NCBI RefSeq assembly: GCF_014193585.1
Contig: NZ_BLXY01000001.1
Span: forward strand, 1,173,033 to 1,237,032
Direction: 5' to 3'
DNA from: Geomonas paludis
GTDB taxonomy: Bacteria; Desulfobacterota; Desulfuromonadia; Geobacterales; Geobacteraceae
Length of the DNA stretch: 64,000 nucleotides
Position numbers and translations under genes: made by a program. Shown here piece after piece: positions 50,955-59,289 of the stretch. The notes below the pieces were generated by a model that saw only the letters and a program-made list of their open reading frames with translations, did no database searches and was not told the DNA's origin. Every line of letters begins with the position of its first letter. The stretch's first letter is position 1.

Positions 50955-51824
50955 TTGTCCAGACGCTGTTTCCTGATCGTGAATCCCACCTCCGGGACCT
51001 ACTCGCAGCAAAAAGTCGACCGCATCATGACCGGGCTCGCCGAGCGCGGCCTCGCACCGGAGCTCCTCCCTACCCAAAGCGCCGCCGACCCGGCCCGCTT
51101 CGCCGCGCGCATCTGCGCGGAAGAGAGCGATCCTGTCATCGTGGTCGCCGGCGGTGACGGCACCATCAACGGCGTACTGAACGGCCTGGTTCCGGGGGCA
51201 GCCACCCTGGGCGTGGTCCCCCTGGGCACCTCCAACGTACTGGCGCGCGAACTGGAGATCGAGTCGGTGGACGACGCCTTGGACCGCCTGGCCCGGGGCG
51301 AGACCCGCCCCATTTCCGTCGGCGAGATCGTGCGCGGCGGGGAGCACAGACGCTTTCTGCTCATGGCCGGGGCCGGCTTCGACGGCGCGGTGGTGCGCGA
51401 CGTGCGCCTCTCGGAGAAAAGGACGCTGGGGAAGGGGGCCTACGTGCTGTCGGCGCTGCGCGCCCTCTGGAACTGGGACGCCTCGCAGCTGTCGGTGACC
51501 GGAGGCGGTCGGAGCGTCTCCTGCCACGGCGTGATCGTCTGCAACGCCTCCAAGTACGGCGGCAACTTCGTGCTCGCCCCGGAGGCCGACCTGTTCGCCC
51601 CCGGGTTCCAGGTGCTCTGCATCTCCGGCGGCCGGCTGGCCTACCTGGGGCTTGCCCTGGGACTTTTGAACGGCACCGCCGTCTATAGCAGCCACGTCAC
51701 ATCGTTTAGCGCGGCCTCCCTGGAGATTAGCGGGGAGAAAGCGGTACAGCTGGATGGAGACTACGTCTGCCCGACACCGCTTGCCGTCCGGAGCGTGCCG
51801 GACCTGGTGCGGCTGGTGGTGTGA
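50955..51824 (+). CDS. Diacylglycerol kinase-family lipid kinase (YegS/DgkB-like)
   Basis: The 289-residue protein starts at TTG 50955 behind GAGGTGA. It has the DAGK-catalytic pattern: IVNPTSGTYS at the start, VVAGGDGTINGVLNGL (the nucleotide-binding GGDGT), PLGTSNVLARELEI, and a C-terminal domain with AGAGFDGAVV and QLDGDYV. Members phosphorylate diacylglycerol, phosphatidylglycerol or sphingoid-type lipids at the inner membrane. Substrate not assignable. It follows the Lon-like gene on the same strand past a possible terminator. Confidence 0.93.
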   Translation: MSRRCFLIVNPTSGTYSQQKVDRIMTGLAERGLAPELLPTQSAADPARFAARICAEESDPVIVVAGGDGTINGVLNGLVPGAATLGVVPLGTSNVLARELEIESVDDALDRLARGETRPISVGEIVRGGEHRRFLLMAGAGFDGAVVRDVRLSEKRTLGKGAYVLSALRALWNWDASQLSVTGGGRSVSCHGVIVCNASKYGGNFVLAPEADLFAPGFQVLCISGGRLAYLGLALGLLNGTAVYSSHVTSFSAASLEISGEKAVQLDGDYVCPTPLAVRSVPDLVRLVV

Positions 51825-51842
51825 TGTCCCTGACTTTTTCCG

Positions 51843-51870
51843 TTGACAAAGGCGAGGCGATATTTATTAA
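51843..51870 (+). promoter_or_regulatory. Promoter of the receiver-PilZ gene
   Basis: Perfect TTGACA (51843-51848), 16-bp spacer, TATTAA (51865-51870), then about 65 nt to GTG 51940. Confidence 0.65.
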
Positions 51871-51939
51871 TGTGCGAGTCTGACCTGTTCGGCATCATCC
51901 CGCGTGCAACAGCTTACAATACCTGAGTGGGGGAGTGGC

Positions 51940-52644
51940 GTGGCTAAACCTAAGATCCTGTTGGTGGACGATACCAAGCTGATTCTGGAACTGGAGAAGA
52001 GCTTTCTCAAGGTCTCGCATGTTGACGTCATCACCGCCGGTGACGGTGTCGAGGCGCTGGAGCTGGTCCGCAAGGATGCTCCGGACTTGATCTTCATGGA
52101 CGTCAACATGCCGCTCATGGACGGCATCACCTGCTGCAGGCTCTTGAAGAGCGATCCCTTCCTCTCCGCCATCCCCGTCGTCATGCTCACCACCCTCGGC
52201 AACGACGAGGACCGCCAGCGCGCACACGAGGCTGGCTGCAACGACTTCCTCACCAAGCCCGTCGACCGCCGCCTCTTCCTCGAGATGGCCCGCAAGTACA
52301 CCGACGCCGTGGACCGCCGCGACTTACGGGTTCCCTGCCACATCCCGGTTTTGTTCCTGCTGGGTGGCAGCCCGGTCGGCGCGCATGCCCTCGACATCGG
52401 CGACGGCGGCCTCTTCCTCGCCAGCCGTGAAGAGGTACTGCCCAACCAGGAACTGAGACTCGCACTTTTTCTCGAGACCGAGCAGGCGCCGCTTTTGGAA
52501 CTGAAAGGGAGGGTGGCCTGGGTGAACCAGGAGGGGAAACGGGTGCACGCCGGCCTCCCCACCGGGTTCGGCGTGGAGTTCTCGGAGCCGGCGCAGTGGC
52601 AAGCGGACGAGTTGAAGAGATTTGTCGAGGCGGCCCGGGGTTGA
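51940..52644 (+). CDS. Response regulator with receiver and PilZ domains
   Basis: The 234-residue protein starts at GTG 51940 with GGGGGAG upstream; the earlier start at 51904 lacks a ribosome site. Receiver domain (about 1-120): acidic DD in LLVDDTKL, phospho-acceptor Asp in FMDVNMP, and lysine in LTKPVD. PilZ-like domain (about 125-230): RRDLRVP at its start (RxxxR-type motif) and DIGDGGLFL (D/NxSxxG-like with Gly for Ser). It could bind cyclic-di-GMP and couple phosphorylation to motility or polysaccharide output, though the Ser-to-Asp/Gly changes may weaken binding. No kinase gene is adjacent. Confidence 0.9.
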   Translation: MAKPKILLVDDTKLILELEKSFLKVSHVDVITAGDGVEALELVRKDAPDLIFMDVNMPLMDGITCCRLLKSDPFLSAIPVVMLTTLGNDEDRQRAHEAGCNDFLTKPVDRRLFLEMARKYTDAVDRRDLRVPCHIPVLFLLGGSPVGAHALDIGDGGLFLASREEVLPNQELRLALFLETEQAPLLELKGRVAWVNQEGKRVHAGLPTGFGVEFSEPAQWQADELKRFVEAARG

Positions 52645-52679
52645 TGCGAGGGGGGTAAGCCCACCAAAATCAACCTCAG

Positions 52680-52734
52680 CCTTAACCTTAATCTCAGTCT
52701 TAATCTTAATCTCAGTCTTATTAATCTTAATCTG
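52680..52734. repeat. Short AATCTTAA/AATCTCAG tandem repeat
   Basis: Four to five imperfect copies of CTTAATCTCAGT/CTTAATCTTAAT between the converging receiver-PilZ and glycosyltransferase stops. It is non-coding. Confidence 0.85.
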
Positions 52735-52739
52735 TCTCT

Positions 52740-53789
52740 CTACCGCGCGGCGAGAAGCGTCAGCCGGAACCAGAGCCAGGTCAGCAGGGCGGCCCCCAGG
52801 TCGCCCCCCTTGTTGTCGATGAGCCGCCCCAGAAAGCGGTCGTAAAGGTACAGAAACTTCCCCCCCCTCCCTGCCTCCCGTATTCCACCGGTCACCACGT
52901 CCAAAAAGAAAGGAATCTGCCAGGCGTTGCCCCGCACGTAGGCGCCGGTGCTGTGCCACAAGCGGCGCCGCTCCCCTGCCTCGAGGTCGCCGATCGCCCG
53001 GTGCAGCGGCTCCAGGAACGGGCCCAGTCGCAGCTTCCCGGTGGCATCCTGGCTGCGGTAGCTCTCCTGCAGGCAACGGACCAGGGAAAGCTGCCCCGTG
53101 TGGGCCAGGTTCATCAGTATGGCGTTGAGGGTTTGCCGGGGGAGGAGCCCTTCGGCAACGAAGCGCCGGGGCGACGTGGTGATGCTGGCCGGCAGGAGCA
53201 GCCAGCGTCCCTCGCGTCGCACCCGCTCGGCCAGGAAGGTGTCTTCCATGAGCGGCAGCGAAGTGTCGAACGGGCCGACCTGCGCGAAGAAGTCACGGCG
53301 GATCAGGAAACCCTGGTCGCCGTGGGTGCATCCGGGGCGGTCCAGGGTGGCCTTGGCGCCGTAATATCGGTAGGGGAGCGGGATGACGCCGGGGAAGCCG
53401 AAGCGGAGGGCGAAGCGCCCCGCCACCCGTTCTCCGGCGGTTAATGCTGCGTTGAGAGAGTCCAGCCCCTTTCTGAGCGCCAACGGGTCGTCGAAGCCTG
53501 AATCGATGTGCAGGAAAAGAAGGGTCTCGGCGCGGGCAGCGTCGGCGCCCCGGTTCAACTGCCCCCCTCTGCCCTTGGTCCCCTCGACGATGGTGAGCGG
53601 GAAGGGGAGCCCGGCGCGCATCTGCTGCGCGATGTGGAGACTGCGGTCGCCGGATGCGCCGTCCGAGAGGACCACCTCCAGGCGGACCCCCTGCTGCCGG
53701 GCGAGTACCGTGAGGAAGGAAGCCACGTTCCCCTCCTCGTTGTAGACCGGCACTACGACCGACAGTTCGGGGTACGACTCATAGGGCAA
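52740..53789 (-). CDS. Family 2 glycosyltransferase
   Basis: The 349-residue protein starts at TTG 53789, overlapping the cheV stop by 11 bp, with AAGGCGG upstream. The GT2 fold begins SVVVPVYNEEGN and carries LSDGASGDRS, then KGRGGQLNRGA, a DxD-like LHIDSGF and a HGDQGFLIRR acceptor region. This resembles the TIGR04283-type glycosyltransferases, with an added C-terminal half of about 130 residues containing an amphipathic or membrane-associated helix at the end. Sugar and acceptor unknown. Coupling to cheV is unusual and may tie surface glycan synthesis to chemotaxis regulation, or may be chance. Confidence 0.85.
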   Translation of the reverse strand: MPYESYPELSVVVPVYNEEGNVASFLTVLARQQGVRLEVVLSDGASGDRSLHIAQQMRAGLPFPLTIVEGTKGRGGQLNRGADAARAETLLFLHIDSGFDDPLALRKGLDSLNAALTAGERVAGRFALRFGFPGVIPLPYRYYGAKATLDRPGCTHGDQGFLIRRDFFAQVGPFDTSLPLMEDTFLAERVRREGRWLLLPASITTSPRRFVAEGLLPRQTLNAILMNLAHTGQLSLVRCLQESYRSQDATGKLRLGPFLEPLHRAIGDLEAGERRRLWHSTGAYVRGNAWQIPFFLDVVTGGIREAGRGGKFLYLYDRFLGRLIDNKGGDLGAALLTWLWFRLTLLAAR

Positions 53790-54720
53790 GGGTATCCGCC
53801 TTCTGCACCAGGTTGGGGAGGTCGGGCTTGGTCAGGATGTCGCTCGCCCCCAGGTTGCGCCATTTCATCTTGTTGTCGTCGCTGGCGAGAGACGAGAATA
53901 TCACCACCGGCAGTTCGCCCAGGTCGTTCTCCTTCCTGATCAGCGCGGTGAGGTGCAGCCCGTCCATGCGGGGCATCTCGATGTCGGTGATAACCATGCT
54001 CAGCAGCTCCTTGAGCGGCTGCCCGCTCTCCGCGCATTTCTGGCGTACCGCCTGCACGTGTTCCCACGCCTCCTCGCCGTTCTCCGCCTCCACCACCTGG
54101 TACCCCGCTTCCCGCAGCGAACCGCACATGGTCCTCCTGATGAAGGCCGAGTCGTCGGCGACCAGGATGGTCCTGGTGCTCCGTTTCAAGGCGGAGTTGG
54201 CGAGCATAAGGTCCTCGCTCGGTGCCGCCAGCGCCATGGTCGAGGAGAGCTCCCCGATGATCTTTTCGAAGTCGAGGATGAGGATGATCCGGTCCTCCAT
54301 CTTCACCACGCCGGTGATGTTGGCGTCGTGGATCGCCTTGACCGGGGGCTCCACGTTTTCCCAGGAGATGCGGTAGATGCGGGAGACCGAATGCACCTGG
54401 ATGCCGACCACGATCCTGTTGAACTCGAGCACGATGACCCGGTCCGCCGGGATCCCTTCCGTATTCTTGTTCAGCGAGCGGGAGAGGTCGATCAGGGTGA
54501 TCACCTGGTCGCGCAGTTTGATCATGCCGCTGACGCAGGGGTGGGAGTTCACCACCTTGCGGGTCTCGGGCAGTCTGATGATCTCGCGCACCTTGGCCAC
54601 GTTGACGCCGAAGTAGCAGGGGACCACGTTTCCCTTGCCGTCCACCTCGTCGATCCTGAATTCGACTATTTCCAGTTCGTTGGTGCCGCTTTCCAGCAGA
54701 ATCTTGTTGTTCGGTTCCAT
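53779..54720 (-). CDS. cheV: Chemotaxis protein CheV
   Basis: The 313-residue protein has an N-terminal CheW-like domain (about 15-170: ELEIVEFRID ... YFGVNVAKVREIIRLPE ... GMIKLRDQVITLIDLS) and a C-terminal receiver (about 182-310) with DDSAFIRR, phospho-acceptor ITDIEMPRMDG and the KPD lysine motif. CheV bridges chemoreceptors to CheA and its phosphorylation tunes adaptation. It heads a minus-strand pair with the glycosyltransferase. A paired repeat (54809-54905) lies upstream. It may serve the large chemoreceptor at 5858-8341, but CheA/CheR genes are not in the window. Confidence 0.97.
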   Translation of the reverse strand: MEPNNKILLESGTNELEIVEFRIDEVDGKGNVVPCYFGVNVAKVREIIRLPETRKVVNSHPCVSGMIKLRDQVITLIDLSRSLNKNTEGIPADRVIVLEFNRIVVGIQVHSVSRIYRISWENVEPPVKAIHDANITGVVKMEDRIILILDFEKIIGELSSTMALAAPSEDLMLANSALKRSTRTILVADDSAFIRRTMCGSLREAGYQVVEAENGEEAWEHVQAVRQKCAESGQPLKELLSMVITDIEMPRMDGLHLTALIRKENDLGELPVVIFSSLASDDNKMKWRNLGASDILTKPDLPNLVQKADTLAL

Positions 54721-54808
54721 ACGCCCCCCGCTTGTTTATTGCCGTTGCTTCTCATTACATCGGCAGCCGGTGGGAAATCATGAGACAAAAACTGCTGCGG
54801 TGTCCACA

Positions 54809-54905
54809 TCCCCTCTCCCTCCGGGAGAGGGTCAGGGTGAGGGAGGCGGCCGATAAAAAGACCCCTCACCCGCCCTTCGGGCACCCTCTCCCAGAGGGAG
54901 AGGGG
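54809..54905. repeat. Paired GAGAGGG-type repeats upstream of cheV
   Basis: Opposed copies (about 54809-54845 and 54862-54905) of CCCTCTCCCTCCGGGAGAGGG with GGTGAGGG/CCCTCACC tails, spaced by about 17 bp. This is the same arrangement as 46184-46313. Confidence 0.88.
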
Positions 54906-54921
54906 ACCAGTGGTGTGGGGT

Positions 54922-56928
54922 TCAATTGCCTGCCCGCACATCGACCCTGTTGTCGTAGAAGGTGCTTCCGCCACCCTGGTCGGTCAGGCGCTGCGAGGTG
55001 AGGGCATTCACCGAGCGCTCGCCCGGCGCATAGGCAAGCCACCACACCCCCTCGGCCACCACCACGCCCCGCGGCACCTTGGGCGTTACCTGCAGACGGA
55101 AGGTGACCTCGCCGAGCTCGTTCCAGGCCACTACTTCCGCGCCGTCGCCAAGTCCCTTGTCCGCCGCGTCCGCCGGGTTCATCTTGAGCTGCATCCCCCC
55201 CTGGCTCTGCCGCAGTTCCTCCCGCTCGTAGAAGGTGGCGTTCAGCGCATAGGGGGTGGGCGCGGTCATGAGCCGGAACGGAAGCCGCCCCTGCTCCTCG
55301 TGGGTGGCCAGGTAGCGCGGCAGCCGCTCCGCGAGCCTCTCGTTCAGGATCTCGATTTTTCCCGACGGGGTCAGGATCCCCCCCGGCCTTGGCGCGAGTG
55401 TCACCGGGCGCCCGTCGGCGAGCGCCTCCTCGTCGATCCCCTCCCGCAGCGGCTTGGGCACCGCCAGCAGCCGGTCGATCATCTGGTCGGCGCTGAGGGT
55501 GAAGATCTCCTCCTCGAAGCCCATGGCCTGGGCCAGGAGAGAGAAGACCTCCCAGTTGGACTTGCTCTCGCCCACCGGGTCGACCACCGCCTGCGCGCGC
55601 TGGATGCAGTAGGTGCCGTAGGAGCGGTAGATGTCGCTGTGCTCCAGCGAGGAGGTCGCCGGGAGCACGATGTCGGCGTAGCGCGCCGTATCGGTCAGGA
55701 AACGCTCGTGCACCACGGTGAAGAGGTCCTCCCGGGACAGCCCCTTGAGCACGGCGTTCTGGTCCGGGGTGACCGCGGCCGGGTTGGAGTGGTACACGTA
55801 GAGCCCCATGACCCGCGGGTTGTCGATCTGGTTCAGCGCGGCACCCAACTGGTTCATGTTGACGAGCCGGGTCTGCCCCGGGATCAGGTCCTCCCTGGTC
55901 AGGATCTCCATCGGGAACGCGGCCCCGGTCGCGGTGTCGGGGAAGCATCCGGCGCCGTCCTTGCCGTAGGCGCCGACCAGGGCCGGCAGACAGCAGATCG
56001 AACGCACGGTCATGGCGCCGTTGCCGTAGCGCGACAGCCCGCTCCCGAGGCGGATGAAGGGGGCCTGGGCCGCCGCGTAGGCGCGTGCCATGGCCACGAT
56101 GGTCTCCGCCTCGAGGCCGGTGATCGCCGCGCACCGCTCCGGAGTCATCTCCGGGAGCACCTCGGCCGCCAGCTCCTCGAACCCGAGCACCTGTTGCGCG
56201 ACAAACTCCCGGTCGGTGAGTCCGTCGCGCGCGATGACGTGCATCATGCCCAGGGCCAGCGCCCCGTCGCTTCCCGGGCGCACCAGGAAGGTGCGGTCCG
56301 CGACCGACGCGGTCGGGGTCTCATAGGTGTCGATGAGCCAGATCTGTCCCCCCCGTTGCCGCACCTCGTGCGCCTGGTTCAGGAAGTGGATGCTGGTCGC
56401 CGCGGCGTTGATCCCCCACAGAATCAAGAGGTCGCTCCTGCCGGCCGATTCCGGCGGCGGCGTTGCCGTCTTGCCCATCACCGCCTCCCACCCCGCCCCC
56501 TTGGCGGGGGAACAGATGGTGCGGTCCAGCCGGGAGGCGCCCATGCGATGGAAGAAGGGGTGCCCTGCGTTTCTCTGCACGATGCCCATGGTCCCCGCGT
56601 AGGAGTAGGGGAGGATCGCCTCGCCCCCATGTTGAGAGATGATCGCGCGCCAGCGCTCGGCTATGGCGGCGATGGCCTCCTCCCAGGAGATGGGAGTGAA
56701 CTCGCCGCTCCCCTTGGCGCCGGTCCTCTTGAGCGGCGTCGTCAGGCGCAGCGGCGAGTGGACGCTTTTCTCGTAGTGGCGCATCTTCGGGCAGAGGGTG
56801 CCGCGGCTGAAGGGATGCAGGGGATCGCCCTGCACCGCGACGGCCTTGCCGTTTTCCACCTGCACCAGCATGCTGCAGGTGTCCGGACAGTCGAAGGGGC
56901 AGACCGATCTTCTGGTGACGACGTTCAT
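54922..56928 (-). CDS. Molybdopterin (bis-MGD) oxidoreductase with one [4Fe-4S] cluster
   Basis: The 668-residue protein starts at ATG 56928 behind GAGGAGATC. The N terminus binds a [4Fe-4S] cluster (CPFDCPDTC and GTLCPK, cysteines near 10, 14, 18 and 47), as in the DMSO-reductase superfamily. The cofactor-binding core continues (WEEAIAAIAERW; LILWGINAAAT) to a C-terminal molydopterin-dinucleotide domain (about 560-665, MNPADAADKGLGDGAEV). No Tat motif is visible at the N terminus, so the protein is probably cytoplasmic. The metal ligand residue is not clear. An upstream triheme cytochrome gene on the same strand could be an electron partner. Substrate unknown. Confidence 0.92.
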   Translation of the reverse strand: MNVVTRRSVCPFDCPDTCSMLVQVENGKAVAVQGDPLHPFSRGTLCPKMRHYEKSVHSPLRLTTPLKRTGAKGSGEFTPISWEEAIAAIAERWRAIISQHGGEAILPYSYAGTMGIVQRNAGHPFFHRMGASRLDRTICSPAKGAGWEAVMGKTATPPPESAGRSDLLILWGINAAATSIHFLNQAHEVRQRGGQIWLIDTYETPTASVADRTFLVRPGSDGALALGMMHVIARDGLTDREFVAQQVLGFEELAAEVLPEMTPERCAAITGLEAETIVAMARAYAAAQAPFIRLGSGLSRYGNGAMTVRSICCLPALVGAYGKDGAGCFPDTATGAAFPMEILTREDLIPGQTRLVNMNQLGAALNQIDNPRVMGLYVYHSNPAAVTPDQNAVLKGLSREDLFTVVHERFLTDTARYADIVLPATSSLEHSDIYRSYGTYCIQRAQAVVDPVGESKSNWEVFSLLAQAMGFEEEIFTLSADQMIDRLLAVPKPLREGIDEEALADGRPVTLAPRPGGILTPSGKIEILNERLAERLPRYLATHEEQGRLPFRLMTAPTPYALNATFYEREELRQSQGGMQLKMNPADAADKGLGDGAEVVAWNELGEVTFRLQVTPKVPRGVVVAEGVWWLAYAPGERSVNALTSQRLTDQGGGSTFYDNRVDVRAGN

Positions 56929-57034
56929 CTATTGATCTCCTCGTGTAGGTGGAAAGCTGTGGGGAAGTGTCGCTGCGGCCTTTCTTTTTATATGTATTTG
57001 CGGGGGGAGATCAACAGAAAAGGAAGGGGGAGGA

Positions 57035-57061
57035 GGCTGCGCCCCGGGTCGGAGCGCAGCC
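57035..57061 (-). terminator. Possible terminator after the triheme cytochrome
   Basis: Stem GGCTGCG/CGCAGCC with a 13-base loop just past the cytochrome stop; followed leftward by a pyrimidine-rich CCTCCTCCCCCTTCCTTTTC rather than a T run. Weak. Confidence 0.4.
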
Positions 57062-57077
57062 CGAAAAGGCGGTGCGG

Positions 57078-57386
57078 CTACTTCTTGTGGCACTTGGCGC
57101 AGTTGCCCGCGGGTTTGAAGGCCTTCTTGCCGTTGTGGCACTCACCGCAGTACTTCCCGGCATTGATGTCGGCCATCTTCATCTGGGTGGAACCCTTCTT
57201 CATCTTGAAGATCTTGGTGTGGCACTCGTTGCACTTGAGCCCCTTGCCGGCGTGGTCATCCCCTTTGAAGGTCACTTTGCCCATCGAGGTGGGCCATTCC
57301 ACGCTCTTGCCGGCGGAAACCGCCATGGCCTGTGCCGCTGTCATCACCACCACCATCGCCGCCGCTGCTATCGCCATTCTCTTCAT
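57078..57386 (-). CDS. Triheme c7-type periplasmic cytochrome c
   Basis: The 102-residue protein starts at ATG 57386 (GAGGAG 5 bp upstream). It has a signal peptide (about 1-23, AQAMA) and a mature c7-like domain with three CXXCH motifs (CNECH, CGECH, CAKCH). The second sits in the same NAGKYCGECHNGKKAF context as the repeat in the dodecaheme cytochrome, so each module of that protein resembles this one. PpcA-type c7 cytochromes carry electrons across the periplasm in Geobacter. The molybdopterin oxidoreductase follows 149 bp downstream. Specific Ppc ortholog not assignable. Confidence 0.92.
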   Translation of the reverse strand: MKRMAIAAAAMVVVMTAAQAMAVSAGKSVEWPTSMGKVTFKGDDHAGKGLKCNECHTKIFKMKKGSTQMKMADINAGKYCGECHNGKKAFKPAGNCAKCHKK

Positions 57387-57505
57387 AGTCACTCCTCATT
57401 CATTAGTAAAAAGCCATTACTGTGATAGCACAGCTCCCCGCGATGTCAAGGCACCCCCTCGACCTGGCTGTGTAAAATGGGAAACGCTCTTTCGCATTCA
57501 ATGAC

Positions 57506-57535
57506 TTGCAATTCGGCGCGGCTGCAGTTTAATGT
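57506..57535 (+). promoter_or_regulatory. Possible promoter of the PilZ gene
   Basis: TTGCAA (57506-57511), 18-bp spacer, TAATGT (57530-57535), 45 bp before ATG 57580. Moderate match only. Confidence 0.4.
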
Positions 57536-57579
57536 GATAGTCGTTTTATTCTCTTATTAAAATATCATTCGGATTCGGC

Positions 57580-58593
57580 ATGGAAGACGACTACAGCGAA
57601 TACCGCCAGGTCCTCGCGCCGGGGATGCGCATCGAGATCGGCATCCCGCTGTCGGGCGGCGGCGTGTTCCGGGACTGGGGCGTCATCAGCGAGTCGGGAG
57701 GAGACCTGCTGCAACTGCAGATCTCCCGCGACGTGCTTCCGGCCAACGTGCGGGTCGATGTCGGCTTCATCCTCGATGTCAGCGTCTACCTCGGCAAGGA
57801 CAGCTATACCTGCAGCGGTATCGTCACCGACCGGCTCGGGGAGCGGGTGCTGCAGATACGGCTTTTCGGCCGGTTCACCCTGCGCGAGCGGCGCCAGTTC
57901 TTCAGGACCGACATGGCGTTGCGGGTCCGCTACGACATCGTGGACGAGTCGAGCCGCCAAGAGGTGGAACGGGATTGGGAGGTGCGCAAGGAGCGCGAGC
58001 AGATGAAGTTCCAGGGGTACGACGACTTCGTCATCGCCGCCCAGATGGCGCGCTTCAAGCCGGCCAAGGACATCGTCTGGCGGGACCTGCTCCGGGCCCA
58101 GCTGAACCTGGGCGGAGGCGGCATCTGCCTGCGCATGCCGAACACGGCGCGGCCGGACCAGCTGGTGAACATGGAGTTGTACCTGCCGCTCGAGCCGCCG
58201 CGGCTCGTGCATGCGGTCGGGCAGGTGATCCACGTCAAGCCCCCCCTTGTGCAGCGTGACGGTTCCAGTCGCTATGACGTCGGCATGGAATTCCTGTTCC
58301 TGGACGAGCGGGACCGCGACCTGATCTTCAAGCAGATCTCGTCGGTCCAGATCGCCCACCTGCGCCGCATCGCCGACAAGCGCGACATGGACGAGCCCTC
58401 CGACGCTCCCCCGGTTGCGCTGACCGGCAAACAATACCTGGTCCGGGCCCTCTGGGCGCTGTTTGCCCTGCTTGTGGCTTACGCCCTGGGCCGCTACCTC
58501 ATCTCCTACAGCAAAGCCCCTCCCGAAAACGAGATCCAGAAAACCTACGAAGAATCGATCCGCAAGTACCGCCACCTGGACAAGCAGCCCTGA
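57580..58593 (+). CDS. YcgR-like PilZ protein with C-terminal membrane anchor
   Basis: The 337-residue protein starts at ATG 57580. An N-terminal YcgR-N-like beta domain (about 1-105) ends with RERRQFFRTD (the RxxxR c-di-GMP arginine motif near 108-118). An unusual charged helical insertion (about 130-165) precedes the rest of the PilZ domain (about 170-255), where LNLGGGGICL stands at the (D/N)xSxxG position with Gly for Ser. A transmembrane helix lies at about 287-305, then a short C-terminal tail. Unlike YcgR it is membrane-tethered. Probably senses c-di-GMP near the membrane and affects motility or secretion; binding may be weakened. Confidence 0.85.
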   Translation: MEDDYSEYRQVLAPGMRIEIGIPLSGGGVFRDWGVISESGGDLLQLQISRDVLPANVRVDVGFILDVSVYLGKDSYTCSGIVTDRLGERVLQIRLFGRFTLRERRQFFRTDMALRVRYDIVDESSRQEVERDWEVRKEREQMKFQGYDDFVIAAQMARFKPAKDIVWRDLLRAQLNLGGGGICLRMPNTARPDQLVNMELYLPLEPPRLVHAVGQVIHVKPPLVQRDGSSRYDVGMEFLFLDERDRDLIFKQISSVQIAHLRRIADKRDMDEPSDAPPVALTGKQYLVRALWALFALLVAYALGRYLISYSKAPPENEIQKTYEESIRKYRHLDKQP

Positions 58594-58608
58594 ACGGCTG
58601 CTATCGTA

Positions 58609-58637
58609 TTGCCTTCACGTGCAAACTCTACTATGAT
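58609..58637 (+). promoter_or_regulatory. Promoter of greB
   Basis: TTGCCT (58609-58614), 17-bp spacer, TATGAT (58632-58637), 57 bp before ATG 58694. Confidence 0.65.
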
Positions 58638-58693
58638 GCCCCTCCGCGGCAGACCCTCTGCCGTCGGGAAGTATTGCATGGCGAGGAGTGCAG

Positions 58694-59167
58694 ATGACCA
58701 ACATGATCAGCGCCGAAGGGCGTAAGAGATTACAGGAACGCTACGACTTTCTCTGGGAGACCGAGCGGCCGCGCATGGTGAAGAACATGGCCGATGCCGC
58801 CGCCGAAGGGGATCGTTCCGAGAACGCGGAATACATCTACTCCAAGAAGAGGCTGCGCGAGATCGACCGCGAGTTGAAGCACCTGGGCGACCGTCTCAAG
58901 GTGCTCAAGGTGGTCTACCCGCCGCTGAACCCGACCTCGGTTAGCTTTGGCTGCTGGGTCACCTACGAGGACGAGGAGGGGGAGGAACGGTGCTACCAGC
59001 TGGTCGGGCCCGACGAGTTCGATGTAAGCCAGGGAAAGATCAGCATCGACTCTCCGGTCGGCAAGGCGCTGCTCGGCAAGAAGGTCGACGACGAGCTTAC
59101 CATCAGGAGGCCCGCCGGCGACCTTACCGTCACCGTGATCTCCATCACCTCGAAAAAACCGGAGTAG
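58694..59167 (+). CDS. greB: Transcription elongation factor GreB
   Basis: The 157-residue protein starts at ATG 58694, with GGAG 5 bp upstream (GTG 58688 overlaps the ribosome site). The N-terminal coiled-coil hairpin carries the acidic tip DRSENAEYIYSKKRLREIDREL, the GreB form, with the catalytic Asp/Glu pair near 41-44 positions of the hairpin. The C-terminal FKBP-like domain (about 80-157) includes YQLVGPDEFD and SPVGKALLGKKVDDEL. GreB stimulates RNA polymerase to cleave backtracked RNA. Its length equals E. coli GreB. It has its own promoter. Confidence 0.96.
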   Translation: MTNMISAEGRKRLQERYDFLWETERPRMVKNMADAAAEGDRSENAEYIYSKKRLREIDRELKHLGDRLKVLKVVYPPLNPTSVSFGCWVTYEDEEGEERCYQLVGPDEFDVSQGKISIDSPVGKALLGKKVDDELTIRRPAGDLTVTVISITSKKPE

Positions 59168-59205
59168 TCCCCGTGACAGGGGGCAGGCTCTGTCTCGAAA
59201 ACCGT

Positions 59206-59233
59206 TTGACCTTCTTTGGTGAGCGGTTATAGT
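59206..59233 (+). promoter_or_regulatory. Promoter of the second PilZ gene
   Basis: TTGACC (59206-59211), 16-bp spacer, TATAGT (59228-59233), 57 bp before ATG 59290. Good match to both boxes. Confidence 0.68.
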
Positions 59234-59289
59234 GTAGCAGGCTCGTCTCCGAAGCGATCTCCACTGAGTGAAGCATTATCCAAGGATAC

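Noticed and set aside
54922..56928. Selenocysteine codon in the molybdopterin oxidoreductase
   Set aside because: The frame runs to its end without an internal TGA, so no Sec is needed.
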